Source: Alphaproteobacteria bacterium MarineAlpha3_Bin3
GTDB taxonomy: Bacteria > Pseudomonadota > Alphaproteobacteria > Rhodospirillales > Casp-alpha2
Direction: 5' to 3'
Assembly: GCA_002938075.1 (NCBI GenBank)
Contig: PTLK01000093.1
Coordinates: 1 to 7,245 of the forward strand
Length of the DNA: 7,245 nt
Below are positions 1-5,499 of the stretch, piece after piece. The number at the start of each line of letters is the position of its first letter. The stretch's first letter is position 1. A program made the translations under genes and the position numbers. The notes below the pieces were generated by a model, which saw nothing but the letters and a program-made list of their open reading frames with translations, searched no databases and was not told the origin of the DNA.

Positions 1-396
1 GACCCTTTCCCGCCTGAGCCCGTCGCTGACCGGGCGGTCGTCGGCCAGGGGATGGCGGCGGCGGGTTTCCTCGAAGCGCCGGACCAGAACATCGTCGTCA
101 CAATTCAGGAACAGCAGCTTGACGTCCATATCGGGGCGTTCAACCAGGGTGTTCAGTGCGCCGAGGAATCCTGCAGCGTCGAAATCTCGAGTGCGGATGT
201 CGATGCCGATGGCGACGGGTTGCGGAAATTCCCCAGGACTGACCATGCGGCTGATGAGAGACACCGGCAGGTTATCCACCGCTTCGTAGCCTAGATCCTC
301 AAGCACTTTCAGGGCCGAACTTTTGCCGGCGCCGGAAACCCCCGTCACCAGGAGCAACGGCGTCGGCGGGGCCTGGTTTGTTTTTTTCTTGCTCAT
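1..396 (-). CDS. rapZ: RapZ family RNase adapter / nucleotide-binding protein, N-terminal part (runs off window)
   Basis: The first 132 residues of a RapZ/YvcJ-family P-loop protein are present; the C-terminal half lies beyond the left edge. A Walker A motif (GVSGAGKS) sits at residues 19-26 after a short lysine-rich start. The family segments DNLP (41-44), DIRTR (66-70) and the stretch LLFLNCDDDVLVRRFEETRRRHPLA split around residues 94-118 are all recognisable. In E. coli RapZ binds small RNAs and guides RNase E to control glmS; the family also binds nucleotides, and the role in alphaproteobacteria is less clear. The start is the ATG at 394-396, preceded by GAGG about 8 bases upstream. It begins 10 bases after the hprK stop, so it is almost certainly co-transcribed with hprK. 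Nothing looks broken: the frame stays open to base 1. The family call is firm; the regulatory target here is unknown. Confidence 0.93.
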   Translation of the reverse strand, partial: MSKKKTNQAPPTPLLLVTGVSGAGKSSALKVLEDLGYEAVDNLPVSLISRMVSPGEFPQPVAIGIDIRTRDFDAAGFLGALNTLVERPDMDVKLLFLNCDDDVLVRRFEETRRRHPLADDRPVSDGLRRERV

Positions 397-406
397 GGTG
401 TCCTCG

Positions 407-826
407 TTATAGCGCCCCCGCGGCCATCAGGACGGCGCGAACCTTGGCCGCCGCCGACGCCTCGAACGCATGGAGCCGGACCATGGGCACGTCGACCCCC
501 AGGAGAGTCGTCGTTGCCTCTTTGGGCACCCGTTCGACGTTTTCCCGGTCGACTAATTCGACCACCAGGGTGAGAATCGTTTGCGGAACCGCGTCTTTCT
601 CCAGGACGCCCAGGCCCCGGACTTCCATACGCCCGGCAATTTCCCGGGGCGCCGAGGCGACGAGATGCCCGTCGGCCAGCGCCAAATCGGTACGGTCGTC
701 GGCAACAAGCCGGGCGCCACCGTCGATCAACCTCAGCGCCAAGTCCGATTTGCCGCTCCCCGACGGTCCCGACAGCAAGACCCCGGACCCGTCGATATCG
801 ATAGTGGTGGCGTGAATCTGCTTCAT
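407..826 (-). CDS. hprK: HPr kinase/phosphorylase, short alphaproteobacterial form
   Basis: Predicted bifunctional enzyme that phosphorylates and dephosphorylates a regulatory serine of HPr in the cytoplasm, tuning PTS phosphotransfer. From the ATG at 824-826 it has 139 residues, about the catalytic C-terminal domain only; the N-terminal domain of the Firmicute enzyme (about 310 aa) is absent, as is usual in alphaproteobacteria. Walker A (GPSGSGKS) is at residues 20-27, a conserved His at 5, the ADD acidic pair at 42-44, and the HprK signature MEVRGLGVL at 67-75. An in-frame TTG two codons upstream (830-832) is an alternative start giving 141 residues; neither has a strong ribosome binding site at ideal spacing, though a G-run lies about 12 bases before the TTG. 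It follows the chvG stop by 33 bases (27 with the TTG start) and precedes rapZ by 10, so it belongs to the same operon. Family assignment is secure. Confidence 0.95.
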   Translation of the reverse strand: MKQIHATTIDIDGSGVLLSGPSGSGKSDLALRLIDGGARLVADDRTDLALADGHLVASAPREIAGRMEVRGLGVLEKDAVPQTILTLVVELVDRENVERVPKEATTTLLGVDVPMVRLHAFEASAAAKVRAVLMAAGAL

Positions 827-859
827 CCACAATAAGCGTGGAGCCCCCCGGACGGCCTG

Positions 860-2500
860 TCAACCGGCCCGCAGGCGGACGGAAAACCGGGCCCCCAGAA
901 CCTCGCCTGACGGCCCGGTGCGGTTGGCGGCGAAAAGCCGGCCTCGGTGAGTGTCGACGATCTGGCGGGAGATGCTCAAACCGAGTCCCGAATGGGTGCC
1001 GAACTTCTCCGATTCCGGACGTTGGGTGTAAAAACGCTCGAAAATAGCTTCTTCCTTGCCGGCCGGGATGCCGGGACCGTCGTCGTCTATATCGACGACA
1101 ATCCAGCCGTATTCGCGCGAAGTGGTGATGGTAATGGACCCTTCGCCAGGGCTGAAGGACTGGGCATTGGTCAGCAGGTTGCGAAAAACCTGGGCCAGGC
1201 GGCTCTCGATGCCGTCGACCATCAGCGGTCCGCTATCACCGGCGGTGTTTTCAAGGTGCATCCGGGCGCCACTCTCGGTGGTGTCGTCATGCACTTCGAC
1301 AAGAATCGCCAGCATGGCGCCGATGTTCACCGGCCCGGTCTCCGCCCGGGACAGTTCCGCATCCAGGCGCGAGGCATCGGATATGTCGCTGATCAGCTTG
1401 TCCAGGCGGTTGACGTCATCTTGGATAATGGCCATCAGCTTGCGCTGCTGTTCCGGGTCTTTCAGCCGGGCTGTGGATTCCACCGCGCTCCTGAGAGACG
1501 TCAGGGGGTTCTTGATCTCGTGCGCCACGTCGGCGGCGAAACTTTCGATGGCGTCCATCCGAATCCACAGGGCATTGGTCATTGCCGACAGGCTCTCCGC
1601 CAGATCGCCAATTTCGTCGTTTCTGCCGGCGAAGTCAGGAATCGTCTGCTGACGGCCCTGGTCACGGCGCACCAACTCCGCGGCGGTGGCGAGGCGCCGG
1701 ATCGGCCGGACGATGGTGCCGGCCAAATACATCGACAACAACACCGTCACCCCCAAGGCGACGGCGAAAATCTTCAGGATATCCAGACGCACCTCGAGAA
1801 GCGCGTTGTCAATGGCGTGCGATTCCCGGGTCAGCATCAACACCCCAAGCACGTGTTTGTAACGCTGCACCGGCACGGCGACGCTGAGAATCAGGCGGTC
1901 GCCCCCGGTGCTTCGCACCATGCGCGCCCTTTCGCCCAAAAGCGACTTGACGGCTTCCGGGTAGTCGCGGACGTGCTGGCGGGATTGTTCGCGGTAGACC
2001 TGGAAGGCTTCCTGGCTCGTCAGGCGGCGCATGAGCCGGTCATAGACCTCCAAAACGGCGGGCAGAATCCCGCCTTCGGCGCCCGGGGGCGGTAACGCCT
2101 CGATCCTGACCAGGCCGCCGGGTCCCATCAAACGCTGGGAATCGGCGATAAGGGATCCGTTTTTGCTGAAAAGCCGGGCCCGGGTTCCCGTCGTTTCCAC
2201 CAACCGGCGAACGATTTGATTGGAAATTTCAGAAACCAGTTGCTGGCCGGAGGGGCTGAGAGCGGAGACGGCGCCTTCGCCCAGGGCGGCGGCGAACATC
2301 CCCGCCTGAACGCCGAGCGATTTCAGTTCCGCGTCGATCAGGTTCCGGCGGTATTCGCCGAGATATAGAATTCCGCTGACAAGGATGGCGAGCGCAATCA
2401 CGTTGACCGTTAGGATACGCCGGGTCAGCGGCGAGAAAACGCGTCCGCCGGGGCGAGGTACGTTCTTATCCTTCCGCTGTTTTTCCGAACCCCGTGCCAT
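860..2500 (-). CDS. chvG: ChvG-type sensor histidine kinase
   Basis: Inner-membrane sensor kinase of 546 residues that should phosphorylate the ChvI regulator encoded just upstream. The layout is: a basic cytoplasmic N-terminus; membrane segment 1 at about 28-48; a periplasmic sensor domain at about 49-242; membrane segment 2 at about 243-264; HAMP at about 264-316; a dimerisation/phosphoacceptor helix with AHEIKNP and His327; and an ATPase domain. The ATPase shows an N box (NLLTNAQ, 441-447), G1 (DDDGPGIP, 472-479), F box (FERF, 487-490) and G2 (GTHSGLGLS, 501-509), so all catalytic boxes are intact. In rhizobia ChvG (ExoS) responds to acid or envelope signals and is held off by periplasmic ExoR; no exoR is in this window, so the signal here is unknown. 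The ATG at 2498-2500 lies 19 bases after the chvI stop with only a weak ribosome site, which suggests translational coupling. The chvG symbol rests on the kinase architecture plus the ChvI-type partner and the hprK neighbour. Confidence 0.92.
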   Translation of the reverse strand: MARGSEKQRKDKNVPRPGGRVFSPLTRRILTVNVIALAILVSGILYLGEYRRNLIDAELKSLGVQAGMFAAALGEGAVSALSPSGQQLVSEISNQIVRRLVETTGTRARLFSKNGSLIADSQRLMGPGGLVRIEALPPPGAEGGILPAVLEVYDRLMRRLTSQEAFQVYREQSRQHVRDYPEAVKSLLGERARMVRSTGGDRLILSVAVPVQRYKHVLGVLMLTRESHAIDNALLEVRLDILKIFAVALGVTVLLSMYLAGTIVRPIRRLATAAELVRRDQGRQQTIPDFAGRNDEIGDLAESLSAMTNALWIRMDAIESFAADVAHEIKNPLTSLRSAVESTARLKDPEQQRKLMAIIQDDVNRLDKLISDISDASRLDAELSRAETGPVNIGAMLAILVEVHDDTTESGARMHLENTAGDSGPLMVDGIESRLAQVFRNLLTNAQSFSPGEGSITITTSREYGWIVVDIDDDGPGIPAGKEEAIFERFYTQRPESEKFGTHSGLGLSISRQIVDTHRGRLFAANRTGPSGEVLGARFSVRLRAG

Positions 2501-2519
2501 GCCGTTCTAGTGGATAAAA

Positions 2520-3212
2520 TCACCCCCCGCGATACCGATAGCCGACGCCGTAAAGGGTTTCGATCTCGGCGAATTCCTCGTCCTCGTTCTTGAATTTACG
2601 GCGCAGGCGCTTGACATGGCTGTCGATGGTCCGGTCATCAACGTAGATATGTTCCCCATAAGCCGCGTCGATCAATTGATCGCGGTTCTTGACGTGGCCG
2701 GGCCGGCGGGCGAGCGCCTCGACCAGCAGGAATTCGGTGACCGTCAGGTTGACCTCCTTATCCTTCCAGGTGCAAAGGTGGCGTGACGAATCAAGAATAA
2801 GGTCCCCCCGGCGCAGGACGTCCTTCTTGTCCTGTTCGATTTCGCCTGGTTCGTGGCGGCGCAGGACGGCCCTTATCCGTTCCAGCAAAAGTCGCTGGGA
2901 GAACGGTTTCTTGATGTAATCGTCGGCGCCCATGCGCAGACCCATGACTTCGTCTATTTCATCGTCCTTGGAGGTCAGGAATATGACCGGCAGGTTGTTC
3001 TTTTTGCGCAGGTTGCCGAGCAGCTCCATGCCGTCCATGCGCGGCATCTTGATATCGAGAATGGCCAGATCCACGGGCCGCCGGGCGATCCCGTCCAGGG
3101 CCTCGACGCCGTCCCCGTAGGTGTCGACGCTATAGCCTTCGTCCTCAAGCGCGGCCGAAAGCGAAGCGAGGATGTTCTGGTCGTCGTCGACGAGGGCGAT
3201 GGTATGGGGCAT
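2520..3212 (-). CDS. chvI: ChvI-type response regulator (OmpR family)
   Basis: DNA-binding response regulator of 230 residues, partner of the adjacent kinase. The receiver domain (about 4-118) has the acidic pocket DDD at 9-11, the phosphoacceptor Asp53 in LDIKMPRMDG, Thr80 and Lys102 in KKPF. The C-terminal winged helix (about 130-228) carries the segment around residues 178-206 that is highly characteristic of ChvI: RDQLIDAAYGE then YVDDRTIDSHVKRLRRKFK, and ends in GVGYRYRGG. The ATG at 3210-3212 is chosen over an in-frame TTG directly upstream because AGGA lies 8 bases before the ATG, better spacing than for the TTG. It is the first gene of the leftward operon, with a TATAAT box about 80 bases upstream. 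In rhizobia ChvI controls exopolysaccharide, motility and acid-response genes and has been linked to pckA expression; the regulon in this organism cannot be read from the window. Confidence 0.94.
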   Translation of the reverse strand: MPHTIALVDDDQNILASLSAALEDEGYSVDTYGDGVEALDGIARRPVDLAILDIKMPRMDGMELLGNLRKKNNLPVIFLTSKDDEIDEVMGLRMGADDYIKKPFSQRLLLERIRAVLRRHEPGEIEQDKKDVLRRGDLILDSSRHLCTWKDKEVNLTVTEFLLVEALARRPGHVKNRDQLIDAAYGEHIYVDDRTIDSHVKRLRRKFKNEDEEFAEIETLYGVGYRYRGG

Positions 3213-3295
3213 CAAAATGGTCCTTTTGGGCGGCGGAGAAGGATTGCCGTTGAGTTTCAGGCAAATGCCTAAAGGTGATTTATGGCAAAATTATA
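3213..3295 (-). promoter_or_regulatory. Probable chvI promoter and leader
   Basis: On the minus strand a perfect TATAAT box lies at 3295-3290. Upstream the -35 is poor: TTACCA matches four of six consensus bases but with a 15-base spacer. Transcription would start near 3283 and give a leader of about 70 bases. The leader includes a small dyad, AGGC-AAAT-GCCT at 3259-3270, that could be an operator or simply chance, and the AAAAGGA ribosome site just before chvI. The weak -35 would fit activated transcription, including autoregulation by ChvI, but no ChvI site was identified. Confidence 0.45.
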
Positions 3296-3340
3296 GTCAT
3301 TTGAAGGGTGTGGTAACGAAAAACTGTCCCGGCTTGGCGA

Positions 3341-3370
3341 TTGACGCTTTGGTGGACGCTGTCTTATAGT
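3341..3370 (+). promoter_or_regulatory. Probable promoter for the B12 riboswitch-cbtBA transcript
   Basis: TTGACG (3341-3346) and TATAGT (3365-3370) each match the sigma-70 consensus in five of six positions, separated by 18 bases. The predicted start, near 3376-3378, falls just before the first conserved base of the riboswitch at 3381, which is where a promoter for this leader should be. It points right, divergent from the chvI promoter about 50 bases away. Confidence 0.65.
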
Positions 3371-3380
3371 CGTCTCGTAC

Positions 3381-3560
3381 GGTTCCCCAAGGGTGAAAAA
3401 GCCTGGGGATTAAAAGGGAACACGGAGAGGTCGACCCAAGAGGGGACTTTCAACCGTGGCTGCCCCCGCAACTGTAAGCGGTGAATTGACGCGCCCACGA
3501 TGCCACTGGGAAACCGGGAAGGCGGGGCGATACGAAAAGCCGCAAGCCAGGAGACCTGCC
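3381..3560 (+). ncRNA. Cobalamin riboswitch (B12 element) aptamer
   Basis: This leader matches the cobalamin riboswitch core segment by segment: GGTTCC at 3381-3386; GATTAAAAGGGAA at 3408-3420; the central GCCCCCGCAACTGTAAGCGG at 3462-3481; GCCACTG at 3502-3508; CGGGAAGGC at 3515-3523; and the B12 box GCCAGGAGACCTGCC at 3546-3560. Order and spacing are typical of the class, which binds adenosylcobalamin or related corrinoids and lowers expression of downstream genes when B12 is plentiful. It precedes cbtB and cbtA, a common target set. The boundaries are set by conserved blocks; the expression platform continues to about 3661. The aptamer call is very secure; which cobalamin form it prefers cannot be told by eye. 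Confidence 0.97.
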
Positions 3561-3613
3561 GTCACGTGTCATCGCGAACCTATGGGACGGGGGATTCCGG
3601 CGGGGCGGTAAAA

Positions 3614-3661
3614 CCGTAGCGGTGAAGATTCTGTCATTTGACCGCTACGGAGACATAGACC
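3614..3661 (+). promoter_or_regulatory. Riboswitch expression platform: hairpin overlapping the cbtB ribosome binding site
   Basis: A perfect 10-bp inverted repeat, CCGTAGCGGT at 3614-3623 and ACCGCTACGG at 3641-3650, encloses a 17-base loop. The last two bases of the 3' arm are the first two G's of the GGAGA ribosome site at 3649-3653, which lies 8 bases before the cbtB ATG. No T-run follows, so this looks like a translation-blocking stem, not a terminator. Upstream, GCGGT at 3605-3609 could pair with the 3' arm start (ACCGC, 3641-3645), or CGGT with ACCG at 3613-3616, giving possible competing folds. The switching mechanism is inferred from sequence alone. Confidence 0.65.
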
Positions 3662-3847
3662 ATGAACACCAAAACCCTCCTCCTCAAGGATCGGATTGCC
3701 GTTGACGCCGCCCACCGGGTAGTGCCCGCGGTGTTGGCGCTTTTGTTCGGCGGGTTCCTGATTTTGGGCGTCGGTTTCATCCAACCGTCAACCCTCCACA
3801 ACGCCGCCCACGACGGCCGTCACGCCATGGCCTTCCCCTGCCACTGA
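3662..3847 (+). CDS. cbtB: Predicted cobalt transporter subunit CbtB
   Basis: A small membrane protein of 61 residues with one transmembrane helix (about 21-40) and the CbtB C-terminal signature at 45-61, seen here as LHNAAHDGRH followed by AMAFPCH. His46, His50, His54, Cys60 and His61 could form a metal site; this is inferred from residue type. CbtB is thought to work with CbtA in B12-regulated cobalt uptake across the inner membrane; the assignment in the family comes largely from genomic context. The length is typical. The ATG at 3662 has GGAGA 8 bases upstream, inside the riboswitch-controlled hairpin. The gene stops 11 bases before cbtA, so the two are surely co-expressed. Confidence 0.93.
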   Translation: MNTKTLLLKDRIAVDAAHRVVPAVLALLFGGFLILGVGFIQPSTLHNAAHDGRHAMAFPCH

Positions 3848-3858
3848 GGGGACCTGTC

Positions 3859-4551
3859 ATGTTCGGACGAATTTTTTTAACGGCGCTTGCCGCCGGCGTG
3901 CTATCAGGTATTTTCATTTGGGGCGCTCATTCGATTAAAACGACGCCCTTGATCCTCGCCGCCGAGGTCTACGAGAACCAGGGCGAGGCCGTCGGCGACG
4001 GCCTTCATCAGGTATTGCCCACCGCCCCCGCCGCTGAAGAAGAGGAATGGGGCCCCGCCGACGGGTTCGAGCGCAACGCCTATACGCTGCTCTCGGATGT
4101 GCTGGCCAGCATCGGGTTTGCATTCCTGCTGACGGGCATGATTGCGCTCAGCGGACGCCACGTGGATTGGCGCCAGGGCATCGTCTGGGGATTGTGCGGG
4201 TTTGCCGCCTTCTTCGTTTCACCGTCGTTGGGGCTACCGCCGGAACTGCCCGGCATGCAAACGGCCGAATTGTCGGCGCGCCAGGCTTGGTGGTTATCGA
4301 CTGCCGCGGCGGCGATCACCGGTCTGGCGCTAATCGCGTTACAGCCCCGGGTGGGGCTGAAGTGGGTCGGCGCCGGTCTGATCATCGTGCCCCATCTTGT
4401 CGGCGCGCCGCATCCCGAGATCGCGCCGAGCGCCCTACCGGCCGAGTTGGCGGCCCAGTTCGCCGCTACGACGCTGGTGGTGACGGGACTGTTCTGGATG
4501 GTGCTGGGGGGATTGACCGGTTATTTCTATAACCGGTTCGAACGTTCCTAA
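3859..4551 (+). CDS. cbtA: Predicted cobalt transporter subunit CbtA
   Basis: Integral membrane protein of 230 residues, predicted to form the cobalt uptake system with CbtB. Hydrophobic segments lie at about 4-22, 76-97, 106-123, 146-162, 168-182 and 198-222, giving five or six membrane passes. The first loop (about 35-75) is acidic, with a run of glutamates at 60-63. The family segment LGLPPELPGMQTAELSARQ (124-142), followed by WWLSTA, and the later GAPHPEIAPSALPAELA (182-198) are clear CbtA hallmarks. The start is ATG at 3859-3861 with the ribosome site GAGGGGA at 3846-3852, which overlaps the cbtB stop codon, so translation of the pair is probably coupled. It should share the riboswitch control of cbtB. 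Cobalt as substrate is the accepted family prediction, supported here by the B12 element. Confidence 0.93.
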   Translation: MFGRIFLTALAAGVLSGIFIWGAHSIKTTPLILAAEVYENQGEAVGDGLHQVLPTAPAAEEEEWGPADGFERNAYTLLSDVLASIGFAFLLTGMIALSGRHVDWRQGIVWGLCGFAAFFVSPSLGLPPELPGMQTAELSARQAWWLSTAAAAITGLALIALQPRVGLKWVGAGLIIVPHLVGAPHPEIAPSALPAELAAQFAATTLVVTGLFWMVLGGLTGYFYNRFERS

Positions 4552-4575
4552 CCCAAAGCGGAGCCGGTTACCGGC
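4516..4575 (+). repeat. Inverted repeats at the cbtA end and in the following gap
   Basis: A perfect 9-bp stem (ACCGGTTAT at 4516-4524, ATAACCGGT at 4529-4537) with a TTCT loop sits in the last codons of cbtA. A second dyad, GCCGGT-T-ACCGGC at 4563-4575, lies in the gap before the next gene, and the core CCGGTTA recurs in both. Neither is followed by a T-run, so neither looks like an ordinary terminator. They could act as mRNA stabilising stems or be chance in GC-rich sequence. Confidence 0.35.
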
Positions 4576-4594
4576 CCCCGCCACCCTCTCAGCC

Positions 4595-5380
4595 ATGGCC
4601 AAAAAAACCGCAACCGGAGAAACCCAACCTTCGCCCCCGACCAAGGGCGATCATGCCGCCGATGTCCGGGCGCTGATCCGCCGCGCCCGGGCGGCAATGC
4701 TGTCGACAACCCATAAATCGCGGGGCGGCTGGCCCTATGGGTCGCTGGTGACGGTTGCGTTTGATTGCGATATGAGCCCGTTGATGCTGTTTTCGAAGCT
4801 GTCGGACCATACCCGAAATCTGGACTCGGACTCCCGCGGGGCATTGTTGTTCGAGGAAACATCGAGGCTGAAAAACCCGCAAACCGGCCCCCGAGTCACT
4901 ATGCTAGGCTCCATCGAGCGGACCAAGAACAAACGCCACCAGCGCCGTTTCCTGGCCCTGCACCCCGAAGCCGCCCTTTATGCCGGTTTCGGCGATTTCG
5001 GCTTTTTCCGGATGCGAATCGAAAGCGCCCATTTCGTCGGCGGCTTCGCCAAGGCGATCTGGCTGAAAAGCGCCGACATCACGCCGAACGCCCGGGCAGC
5101 GACGGCGATCGCCAAGGCCGAACCCGATATCCTGGAACACATGAACACCGATCACGCGGACGCGGTGGACCATTACGCCAATGCCCTTTTGGGCCGAAGC
5201 GGCAAGGGCTGGAATATGACCGGCATCGATCCCGACGGCTTCGACCTCAGGCGTGGCGGGCGGACGGCCCGGCTTGAATTCGATAAACCCGTTCCCGACC
5301 GCATGGGCGTTCGCGAGGAACTGGTGCGCCTTGCGGGGCTGGACCGGCGGGGTCTAAAGGGCGGCAAGCGCCGAAAGTGA
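4595..5380 (+). CDS. HugZ-like split-barrel flavoprotein-family protein with C-terminal DUF2470 domain
   Basis: Soluble protein of 261 residues in the pyridoxamine 5'-phosphate oxidase-like superfamily. Residues about 22-160 look like the FMN-binding split barrel: ARAAMLST (31-38), GWPYGSLV (45-52), LFSKLSDHTRNL (65-76), PRVTMLGSI (99-107) and FGDFGFFRMRIESAHFVGGF (132-151). Residues about 170-250 are a DUF2470 domain with the signature HMNTDHADAV (182-191). This two-domain build is that of HugZ/ChuZ proteins, some of which bind or degrade heme; many homologues have unknown substrates, so no reaction is assigned. There is no signal peptide, and the tail (251-261) is very basic. It starts 43 bases after cbtA. 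The ATG at 4595 has no convincing Shine-Dalgarno (CACCCTCTCAGCC precedes it); no better in-frame start is obvious. It may be read through from the cbt transcript or have its own promoter. Confidence 0.85.
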   Translation: MAKKTATGETQPSPPTKGDHAADVRALIRRARAAMLSTTHKSRGGWPYGSLVTVAFDCDMSPLMLFSKLSDHTRNLDSDSRGALLFEETSRLKNPQTGPRVTMLGSIERTKNKRHQRRFLALHPEAALYAGFGDFGFFRMRIESAHFVGGFAKAIWLKSADITPNARAATAIAKAEPDILEHMNTDHADAVDHYANALLGRSGKGWNMTGIDPDGFDLRRGGRTARLEFDKPVPDRMGVREELVRLAGLDRRGLKGGKRRK

Positions 5381-5398
5381 CTGCCGTCGCCGATTTTT
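5360..5398 (+). terminator. Possible rho-independent terminator after the HugZ-like gene
   Basis: GGCGGC at 5360-5365 can pair with GTCGCC at 5386-5391 (one G-U pair), and the stem is followed by GA and five T's (5394-5398). The stem starts inside the final codons of the gene and the loop is long (20 bases), with an alternative register pairing GCGGC to GCCGT at 5383-5387. It is placed correctly to separate this transcript from pckA but is weak by structure. Confidence 0.3.
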
Positions 5399-5423
5399 AT
5401 ATGACCGTTTAATGAAAAAATGT

Positions 5424-5490
5424 TTGTTGAGTCAGGGTCCTGGCGGCTATCTTTTGTGCTGAGGGATGTAAAAAAAAAGATTCAGAGGGG
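5424..5490 (+). promoter_or_regulatory. Possible pckA promoter, A-tract leader and ribosome binding site
   Basis: A TATCTT box (5448-5453) could serve as -10, with TTGTTG at 5424-5429 (18-base spacer) or TTGAGT at 5427-5432 (15-base spacer) as -35; neither is strong. The leader then has nine A's at 5470-5478 and the strong ribosome site AGAGGGG at 5484-5490, placed 9 bases before the GTG start. The ribosome site is the best-supported part and fixes the pckA start; the promoter boxes are tentative. Confidence 0.4.
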
Positions 5491-5499
5491 AAGCTACCC

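Noticed and set aside
947..2095. Long plus-strand open frame of 382 codons opposite chvG
   Set aside because: It is antisense to a complete, motif-intact histidine kinase, and its translation shows no recognisable domain. GC-rich codon use keeps the opposite frame open.
3582..3611. Short upstream frame (ATG to TAA, nine codons) between the B12 box and cbtB
   Set aside because: No ribosome site precedes it and its position is within the riboswitch expression platform; probably chance.
3569..3784. Minus-strand 71-codon frame across the cbtB start
   Set aside because: It overlaps the riboswitch platform and cbtB on the opposite strand and resembles no known protein.
5466..5471. Start-stop element ATGTAA in the pckA leader
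   Set aside because: The GAGGG directly before it leaves no spacing for initiation, so regulation by this element is not supported.
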